From assembly GCA_016190785.1 (NCBI GenBank), contig JACPPX010000104.1:1-10918 (forward strand): a stretch of DNA of 10,918 nt, given 5' to 3'. The translations under genes were made by a program, and so were the position numbers. The stretch's first letter is position 1. Every line of letters begins with the position of its first letter. The DNA comes from Chloroflexota bacterium (GTDB lineage Bacteria; Chloroflexota; Anaerolineae; UBA7937; JACPPX01). The notes under the pieces are model-generated. The model had not been told where the DNA came from. It made no database searches and saw only the letters and a list, made by a program, of their open reading frames with translations. Shown piece by piece: positions 6,569-10,918 of the stretch.

Positions 6569-6597
6569 AAAATACCCTCCACCCCGGAGGGTATTTT
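6569..6597. terminator. Bidirectional terminator between importer operon and tRNAs
   Basis: A perfect 12-bp stem, AAAATACCCTCC (6569-6580) with GGAGGGTATTTT (6586-6597), encloses a 5-nt loop. The A-run on the left and T-run on the right make it work in both directions. It ends the importer operon on the plus strand and the Ser-Arg tRNA transcript on the minus strand. Confidence 0.9.
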
Positions 6598-6614
6598 CTT
6601 GTCCGCGGAGTGCA

Positions 6615-6640
6615 CCTCGTCCTGACTAAGTCGGGACAAC
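6615..6640. repeat. 26-nt palindromic repeat, copy C
   Basis: The left arm is GTCCTGACT and the right arm AGTCGGGAC, bounded by CCTC and AAC. It lies 6 nt beyond the 3' end of tRNA-Arg. The relative order (repeat, one nucleotide, AAAAGTGCG, then tRNA acceptor sequence) is the same as at 1707-1747, so the repeat and the tRNA end were duplicated together. Confidence 0.7.
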
Positions 6641-6646
6641 GAAAAG

Positions 6647-6720
6647 TGCGCCTGGCGGGACTCGAACCCACAACCTACTGCTTCGTAGGCAGCCGCTCTG
6701 TCCAATTGAGCTACAGGCGC
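6647..6720 (-). tRNA. tRNA-Arg(ACG)
   Basis: The minus strand folds as a standard 74-nt tRNA. The acceptor stem is GCGCCTG with CAGGCGC. The D-arm is GCTC/GAGC around a loop containing GG. The anticodon arm is GCTGC/GCAGT with loop CTACGAA, so the anticodon is ACG (read as ICG after deamination, decoding CGU, CGC and CGA). The T-arm is GTGGG/CCCGC with loop TTCGAGT. The discriminator is A. CCA is not encoded and must be added. The 5' end lies one nucleotide after the CCA of tRNA-Ser(GCT), so the two are processed from one transcript. Confidence 0.97.
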
Positions 6721-6721
6721 A

Positions 6722-6819
6722 TGGCGGAGAGGGCGGGATTTGAACCCGCGGAGGAGGGACTAAACCCCCCTCAGGCGCTTAGCAGGCGCCCGCACTAGAC
6801 CGGGCTATGCGACCTCTCC
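6722..6819 (-). tRNA. tRNA-Ser(GCT), CCA encoded
   Basis: The acceptor stem is GGAGAGG/CCTCTCC. The anticodon arm is GGCGC/GCGCC with loop CTGCTAA, so the anticodon is GCT, decoding AGC and AGU. It has the long class II variable arm typical of Ser (GAGGG/CCCTC plus extra bases). The T-arm is GCGGG/CCCGC with loop TTCAAAT. Discriminator G is followed by an encoded CCA (6722-6724). A possible -10, TAAAAT, lies 6 nt before the 5' end, but no good -35 is visible. The 5' 29 nt are repeated at 8750-8777. Confidence 0.97.
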
Positions 6820-7031
6820 AGGTCTATTTTAGAACCTAAACTGATTTTACCCTAGGTTGGTCCTTATGGGGTAATTCCCGGCAAGCCCCGACTGCCTTTC
6901 TGTCCCCTTTTTAGGTGGATTGACGGGACCTCATAGGTCTGTATGAGGGTTCCGCAAGTATCGTCAAATATTGCTTGAACCACATCCCCCACTTTTGTTT
7001 GGGGCATCGTAAACTTTACAACTCTGATCGT

Positions 7032-7409
7032 TCAGAACATCCCATTCTCATTCGGCGAATCCTGTGGAATCGCTTGACCCACATCCCACATTTCTACGAT
7101 GCGATCTCCCTCGAAGCGAAAAATATGAACTACACCTCCCCCCAGATCCCCCGGGTTTTGTTGCACATGGGAGTAAGTAGCCACTAGATCCTCGTCTTGG
7201 AGAGTAAGTTTGATTTCTAGTTTCTTATTTGGGTTTTCAGTCGCACTTTCCTCCATAGCCACTAGCAGCGATTCCCGGTCCCCGCGGAAGAAGGGATTGT
7301 GGTGGCGGAAGTTGGGAGCCACATATTTGCTGTAGGCCTCTCGGACCTTTCCCGAAGCAGCAAGTGTCAGAAACGATGTGGCGATTTCCCGATGTGACGT
7401 CTCAGCCAT
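7032..7409 (-). CDS. SnoaL-like (NTF2 fold) protein
   Basis: A 125-residue protein of the small SnoaL-like group (COG4922, predicted aldol-condensation type; actual chemistry unknown). Family-type segments are FRHHNPFFRGDRESLL (34-49), VVHIFRFEGDRIVEMWDVGQ (93-112) and the C-terminus SPNENGMF. The HH pair at 36-37 lies where the pocket of this fold is expected. Its ATG overlaps the end of the reductase gene by 8 nt (ATGGCTGA), and its ribosome-binding site AAAAGGAGGT lies inside that gene, so translation is coupled. It is the last gene of a three-gene cassette. The region 6820-7031 downstream has no gene, only a weak hairpin (about 6925-6953). Confidence 0.85.
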   Translation of the reverse strand: MAETSHREIATSFLTLAASGKVREAYSKYVAPNFRHHNPFFRGDRESLLVAMEESATENPNKKLEIKLTLQDEDLVATYSHVQQNPGDLGGGVVHIFRFEGDRIVEMWDVGQAIPQDSPNENGMF

Positions 7410-8007
7410 TTGGACCTCCTTTTCTCTCAGGCCGATAGGTCAGGATGACGATGCCTGAACTGGTCGTCTTGGTGTCTACAAGTCTCAAATTGAGCGAGCC
7501 GATCCCGTCTACGAACAGGCGCTTTCCGCTCCCCAGAACAATGGGATGAACCCAGAGATCATATTCATCGACGAGGTTGTGCTGCATCAGCGTCTGTGCA
7601 AGCCTGCCACTGCCGACGACCGCCAGATTCCCCGAACCAGGCTGCTGCTTCAGCTTGGCGACCTCTTCCGCGACATTCTCCTTGATCAGTTTCGAATTGT
7701 TCCACTTAACTTCATTCAACGTCGTTGAGGCAACGTACTTGGGCATGCTGTTCATCTGCTTAGCAAGCGGGTTGTCTTCGGGCGCGGATGGCCAGTAAGC
7801 GGCAAAGATCTGATAGGTCACTCGGCCCAGTAACAGAGCGCCGGTTGCCGCGTAGGCCTCACTGATGAATCTCCCCGCATCTGCGTCAAAGTATGGTAGT
7901 TGCCAACCGCCGTGCTTGAACCCTCCTTCAGTGTCTTCTTCAGGGCTGCCTGGCGCTTGGTAGACGCCATCCAGTGACACGAACTCTGTAACAATTACTT
8001 TCCGCAT
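7402..8007 (-). CDS. Dihydrofolate reductase/RibD C-terminal family protein
   Basis: A 201-residue cytoplasmic protein of the RibD C-terminal/DHFR-like family (COG0262), NADPH-dependent reductases of mostly unknown substrate. Typical features are the N-terminal VTEFVSLDGVYQAPG (6-20), LLLGRVTYQIFAAYWP (58-73) and VVGSGRLAQTLMQHNLVDEYDLWVHPIVLGSGKRLF, written here in parts at 130-148 and 149-165. These small proteins are often called DHFR-like in annotation but are usually not the housekeeping enzyme, so trimethoprim resistance should not be assumed. The ATG follows AAGGAG, which overlaps the end of the nucleotidyltransferase gene 13 nt away. The gene is of medium GC content, higher than its upstream neighbour. 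Confidence 0.88.
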   Translation of the reverse strand: MRKVIVTEFVSLDGVYQAPGSPEEDTEGGFKHGGWQLPYFDADAGRFISEAYAATGALLLGRVTYQIFAAYWPSAPEDNPLAKQMNSMPKYVASTTLNEVKWNNSKLIKENVAEEVAKLKQQPGSGNLAVVGSGRLAQTLMQHNLVDEYDLWVHPIVLGSGKRLFVDGIGSLNLRLVDTKTTSSGIVILTYRPERKGGPNG

Positions 8008-8020
8008 TTTGATTCTCCTT

Positions 8021-8551
8021 TCATCTCATAAAATTGGCATATTCTTCCGGTAAATCTATACCGAACTTTTTGCACAAAGCTAATACATCCTGAAAGTCCT
8101 TCTCTGTAAGTCCGTACCCACCATGAAATTTAATCATCTGCTCTGCCGAAATGCATCTCACTCTTTGGTTAGCTATTTTCCCTGTTCCAGTGAGTGAGGT
8201 GGCTGGATACATCTCTCCATTTTCAACCGGTCCATAAATACCATTGCCTTTGTCATCGAGGACGATAACATGGATATCTATCTCATGGCCTCTGTCATCA
8301 CCCAATACAAAGTTATGCGGTTTGGCTATCTCTAATTTTACTTCTTTGTATCCTAGTGCTTGGAGAAGCCGGCCTAATTTTGGAACATCTTTCTCTTGAA
8401 TAACTATGTCCAGGTCTTTATGAGGTCTTGTTTGGTAACCAAGAAGAGCATCTACACCCCAGCCTCCATCGACCCAGATTTGGATGCCTAGGTTATCTAA
8501 CAGGGCATATAAATCGACTGCATCCGCAACGGTCATTAAAGTTTCGGACAT
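8021..8551 (-). CDS. Nucleotidyltransferase, ANT(2'')/Lnu-like
   Basis: A 176-residue protein of the nucleotidyltransferase fold. WVDGGWGVDALLG (27-38 region) followed by TRPHKDLDIVI (41-51) is the layout of aminoglycoside 2''-nucleotidyltransferase and lincosamide nucleotidyltransferases. The likely metal-binding acidic residues are Asp46 and Asp48, plus Asp92 in HEIDIHV. The C-terminal half, with KFHGGYGLTEKD and LPEEY, is common to chromosomal homologues of unknown substrate. Antibiotic modification is possible but not shown. An upstream in-frame GTG at 8557 exists, but AGGAG sits 5 nt before the ATG at 8551 and would overlap the GTG, so 8551 is the start. The gene is AT-rich (one sampled 60-nt line is 37% GC, against 57% in the importer operon), suggesting recent acquisition. 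It is first in the cassette; no clear promoter is visible upstream. Confidence 0.85.
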   Translation of the reverse strand: MSETLMTVADAVDLYALLDNLGIQIWVDGGWGVDALLGYQTRPHKDLDIVIQEKDVPKLGRLLQALGYKEVKLEIAKPHNFVLGDDRGHEIDIHVIVLDDKGNGIYGPVENGEMYPATSLTGTGKIANQRVRCISAEQMIKFHGGYGLTEKDFQDVLALCKKFGIDLPEEYANFMR

Positions 8552-8749
8552 AGCCACTCCTGATAGTGAGTTATCCGGCTCTCATATCTTACTTCACTCA
8601 CTTGATCTAAGAGGATTTCCTCAGGAGGCAAGGCTGAGACCTTCTCCTTCATTCAGGTTGTTTTTTAGGAGATGCGTTAAAGCGGGGGACTCAATCAGTC
8701 TAATTAGTTCAAGTCCAATTTGCTAAACGGCTGAGGGGGTAGGGGCATT

Positions 8750-8777
8750 CGCACTAGCGGGGCTATGCGACCTCTCC
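8750..8777 (-). pseudogene. tRNA-Ser(GCT) 5'-end remnant
   Basis: These 28 nt repeat the first 29 nt of the intact tRNA-Ser(GCT) (6791-6819) with one deletion and one substitution, both in the D-loop. They include the complete 5' acceptor strand GGAGAGG and the D-stem. After CTAGTGCG the sequence departs from the tRNA, and no anticodon arm or acceptor 3' strand follows. It lies in the same orientation, 13 nt downstream of the stop of the 210-residue gene, and on the opposite side of the three-gene cassette from the intact tRNA. The intergenic stretch 8552-8790 otherwise shows only small inverted repeats (GAGGATTTCCTC at 8611-8622 and CTAATTAG at 8700-8707). Confidence 0.75.
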
Positions 8778-8790
8778 AAGTATTGAAAGG

Positions 8791-9423
8791 CTATGGCCAT
8801 GGGATAGTACCACCAGTATTTGCAGGGATTATTGGTACTTGGGACCCAGGCTGTGAACTTTTGAGTTGCGAGAACAAGCGCTTGGAATCGTTTTCATAAT
8901 CAGTAATCATTTCATCGAGACGCTGTTGCATGGCGTTTCTCACGCTTTGATTTTTGTTTTGCCCAAATACCAGCGGCTTTACATGCAGGTTATATGATCT
9001 TTCCAAATCCTGGTAAAGTCGTGTGGCATCGATTATCAAGATATTGTTTTGCATATCAACCTGCATGTGCCTACTTGGGGCACCTTTTGTTACGATAATA
9101 CCATGTTTTGCAACAAAAGTATGTGCAAGGCCGTGGCGCACCAACTGATACACTAAATCTGCAAGACCACTGTAACCTTGATTGATTTTGGCTAGGTAAT
9201 TATCCCAGTAATCCCGGAAATAGTCATCACCATTCCGCTTATTGAAAGGATTTGGAGATAAGATACCACCAAGTAACTCCATCCCTGACAACGCAGTGAT
9301 AACCATTGGATAGCCAGCTGCACCATCTGTTTGTGGTGGTTGCAGTTGGATCTGGTTCATGTTTGCAAGATCGTGAAAGAGATAGCCTTCAACAACCTGG
9401 CGTAGAAAGTCTTCAATCGTCAT
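8791..9423 (-). CDS. Protein of unknown function, 210 residues
   Basis: I do not recognise a named family. The segment MVITALSGMELLGGIL (40-55), then FRDYWDNYL with an aromatic-rich patch, and LADLVYQLVRHGLAHTFVAKHGIIV (87-111) resemble a widespread group of uncharacterised bacterial proteins with a conserved RHGLxH motif. The C-terminal third is polar and helical (Gln/Asn/Asp-rich), ending in a short Pro/Gly tail. No signal peptide or membrane segment is seen. Base composition is clearly AT-richer than serS or the importer. The ATG is preceded by a weak AGGG. It starts 33 nt after the 3' end of tRNA-Ser(TGA) on the same strand, with no visible promoter between, so it is probably transcribed with the tRNA. 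It ends just before the tRNA-Ser(GCT) remnant. Confidence 0.7.
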   Translation of the reverse strand: MTIEDFLRQVVEGYLFHDLANMNQIQLQPPQTDGAAGYPMVITALSGMELLGGILSPNPFNKRNGDDYFRDYWDNYLAKINQGYSGLADLVYQLVRHGLAHTFVAKHGIIVTKGAPSRHMQVDMQNNILIIDATRLYQDLERSYNLHVKPLVFGQNKNQSVRNAMQQRLDEMITDYENDSKRLFSQLKSSQPGSQVPIIPANTGGTIPWP

Positions 9424-9430
9424 TATGCGC

Positions 9431-9544
<114 letters not shown>

Positions 9545-9550
9545 TCCCAA

Positions 9551-9579
9551 AATATATCACCTGGGGATGGCGAAGTCAA
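9551..9579 (-). promoter_or_regulatory. Promoter of tRNA-Ser(TGA)
   Basis: On the minus strand TTGACT (9574-9579) and TATATT (9551-9556) are separated by exactly 17 nt. Six nucleotides separate the -10 from the mature tRNA 5' end, so the expected start site falls at or next to that end. The promoter fills the gap between the 58-residue ORF and the tRNA. Confidence 0.8.
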
Positions 9580-9589
9580 CTTTCTGTAT

Positions 9590-9766
9590 TTACTCCCACT
9601 CAATAGTGACCGTGATCTTGGCCGGAGTCTTGGTCCCAGTCACCCACTTCTGGATGTAAATCGTCCCCACTTTGGGCGGCTGGCCGGACTCTACTACCTC
9701 CTGGTAGCGGAAGGTGTTCTTGGTCGCCCGCTCAAAGGTGAACTCCACTACGCTCTTCTGCTCCAT
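9590..9766 (-). CDS. Small conserved-looking protein, 58 residues
   Basis: The ATG at 9766 is preceded by GGAGGG at good spacing (6 nt), and the frame ends with TAA at 9590-9592. The protein has the pattern EFTFERATKNTFRYQE, then GTIYIQKWV, then a final strand ITVTIEWE: a small all-beta layout with regular alternation of charged and hydrophobic residues. I recall similar small proteins of unknown function (TKNTxRYQE ... GTLYVQKW) in several bacterial phyla, but cannot name the family. It begins 44 nt after the serS stop on the same strand and is probably cotranscribed with serS. There is no signal peptide or membrane segment. Confidence 0.75.
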   Translation of the reverse strand: MEQKSVVEFTFERATKNTFRYQEVVESGQPPKVGTIYIQKWVTGTKTPAKITVTIEWE

Positions 9767-9810
9767 TTATGCCCTCCTGGACAGTATTGGCTTGAATATT
9801 CCTCGGCCCA

Positions 9811-10918
9811 TTATCGCCGGGCGCTGATCCGCTCCATGCCCCCCATATATGGCCGCAGCACTTGGGGGATGATGATAGAGCCATCGGCCTCCTGGTAGTT
9901 CTCCATTATTGCAATCATCGTCCGCGGCAGGGCCAGGCCGCTGCCATTGAGGGTATGCACAAACTCCGGCTTGGCCCCCGGCTGGCGGCGGAAGCGGATG
10001 TTGGCCCGCCGCGCTTGGAAATCTTCGCAGTTGGAGCAAGAGGACACCTCCAGCCACTCTTCAGCCCCCGGGGCCCACATCTCCACATCGTAGGTCTTGG
10101 CCGAAGCGAAGCCCATATCCCCAGTGCAGTTAAGTTTCACCCGGTAGGGGATCTCCAGTCGGCGGCAAATCTCCTCGGCATCTGCCACCAGCCGCTCCAA
10201 TTCATCATACGAAGACTCGGGGGCGGTGAACTTGTACATTTCTACCTTGTCGAACTGATAGACCCGCTTTATCCCCCGCACATCCCGGCCGTGGGCCACC
10301 TTTTCCCGTCGAAAGCAGGGGGTGTGGGAGACATAATAGCGGGGTAAGGTCCCCGGCTCCAGGATTTCATCGCGGTGGAGGTTGGTGAGGGGGATCTCCG
10401 CAGTGCCGATGAGCCACAGGTCATCCTCCGTGTCGCGGAAGATGGTCTCCTCCAGTTTGGGGAGCTGGGCCGCTCCCACCATCATCTCCCGTCGCACCAG
10501 AGCCGGGGGATCGACTTCGGTATAGCCATGCTCGTTGGTATGGAGATCGAGCATCCAGTTGATGAGGGCCCGCTCCAATTTCGCTCCCAGCCCCTGGAGG
10601 ATGAAAAAGCGGGAGCCGGAGATTTTAGCCGCCCGTTCAAAATCGATTATCCCCAGCATGGTTCCCAGGTCCCAGTGGGGCAGGGGCTCGAAGTCAAACT
10701 GGCTGGGCTCCCCTTCGCTCCGAACCACGACATTCTGCGATTCATCCGCCCCCACTGGCACGCTAGAATGGGGGATATTGGGCACCTGGAGGAGCCGGTC
10801 CTGCAGATCCTCCTCGACTTGCCGCAGTTGGGCATCCAGGGCGGCGATGCGGTCTCCCACAGCCCTCATTTCGGCGATGAGCCCGGGGTCCTTCTCTTTG
10901 CTTCGGCCGATCCTATCC
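9811..10918 (-). CDS. serS: Seryl-tRNA synthetase, 5' end outside window
   Basis: A class II aminoacyl-tRNA synthetase that charges tRNA-Ser. The frame stays open to the window edge, and residues before the in-frame ATG at 10869 (RIGRSKEKDPGLIAE) still read as the N-terminal coiled-coil arm, so that ATG is not the start; about 55-60 residues are missing compared with the usual 420-430. Counting from the ATG, visible signatures are the arm and NIPHSSVPVG (31-40), GTAEIPLTN (155-163, active-site motif), motif 2 CFRREKVAHGRDVRG (185-199), LEVSSCSNCEDFQARR (273-288) and motif 3 NGSGLALPRT (308-317). Motif 2 has REKVAH where many bacteria have SEAGSA, a lineage variant. Two tRNA-Ser genes lie downstream on the same strand. 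The end YMGGMERISARR is normal. Confidence 0.97.
   Translation of the reverse strand, partial: DRIGRSKEKDPGLIAEMRAVGDRIAALDAQLRQVEEDLQDRLLQVPNIPHSSVPVGADESQNVVVRSEGEPSQFDFEPLPHWDLGTMLGIIDFERAAKISGSRFFILQGLGAKLERALINWMLDLHTNEHGYTEVDPPALVRREMMVGAAQLPKLEETIFRDTEDDLWLIGTAEIPLTNLHRDEILEPGTLPRYYVSHTPCFRREKVAHGRDVRGIKRVYQFDKVEMYKFTAPESSYDELERLVADAEEICRRLEIPYRVKLNCTGDMGFASAKTYDVEMWAPGAEEWLEVSSCSNCEDFQARRANIRFRRQPGAKPEFVHTLNGSGLALPRTMIAIMENYQEADGSIIIPQVLRPYMGGMERISARR

Noticed and set aside
6820..7031. Gene or terminator between the cassette and tRNA-Ser
   Set aside because: There is no credible ORF; the hairpin near 6925-6953 has mismatches and no T-run on the minus strand.
7546..7798. Overlapping plus-strand ORFs inside the reductase gene
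   Set aside because: They are antisense to a well-recognised family protein and have no family resemblance or ribosome-binding site.
8687..8716. attC-like or transposon-end palindrome around CTAATTAG
   Set aside because: The outer GGACT/AGTCC arms are not symmetrical about the CTAATTAG centre and no recombinase is nearby.

Overview
The window looks like a piece of a moderately GC-rich bacterial chromosome, probably from Chloroflexota (Anaerolineae-like or a relative). This is an inference from style: a Tat-dependent substrate-binding lipoprotein with a Pro/Thr-rich linker after the lipobox, a secreted GEVED-type protein with a PTPTPTP linker, and the character of the seryl-tRNA synthetase. 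No single marker proves the phylum.

Layout, left to right. (1) 1-1607, plus strand: the 3' end of a secreted GEVED-domain protein, then a UbiE/MenG-like methyltransferase, closed by a hairpin terminator. (2) 1608-2157, no conventional gene but dense in signals: a damaged copy of the 3' half of a tRNA-Arg, two copies of a 26-nt palindromic repeat, a near-consensus sigma-70 promoter overlapped by an inverted repeat, and a structured leader of about 200 nt that ends in an intrinsic terminator. (3) 2158-6522, plus strand: a complete carbohydrate-type ABC importer operon (Tat/lipoprotein binding protein, MalK/UgpC-type ATPase, two permeases), with an attenuator-like hairpin after the binding-protein gene and a strong bidirectional terminator at the end. 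(4) 6647-6819, minus strand: intact tRNA-Arg(ACG) and tRNA-Ser(GCT), one nucleotide apart. (5) 7032-8551, minus strand: a three-gene cassette (ANT(2'')/Lnu-like nucleotidyltransferase, DHFR/RibD-family reductase, SnoaL-like protein). (6) 8750-8777: a copy of the 5' end of tRNA-Ser(GCT). (7) 8791-9423, minus strand: an AT-rich gene of unknown function. (8) 9456-9544: tRNA-Ser(TGA) with its own promoter. (9) 9590-10918, minus strand: a 58-residue conserved-looking small protein and serS, cut by the window end.

How it fits together: the minus strand reads as a serine-translation locus (serS, small ORF, tRNA-Ser(TGA), tRNA-Ser(GCT), tRNA-Arg(ACG)) that has been opened up by accessory DNA. The main structural observation is that the intact Ser-Arg tRNA pair is bracketed by partial copies of itself in the same orientation: a Ser 5' fragment on one side of the resistance-like cassette and an Arg 3' half on the far side of the ABC operon. 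This suggests insertion at, or replacement of, an ancestral tRNA pair. No integrase or transposase is visible, so mobility is inferred from the scars alone. A second observation is the terminator-ended leader RNA upstream of the importer, which matches no riboswitch class I recognise.
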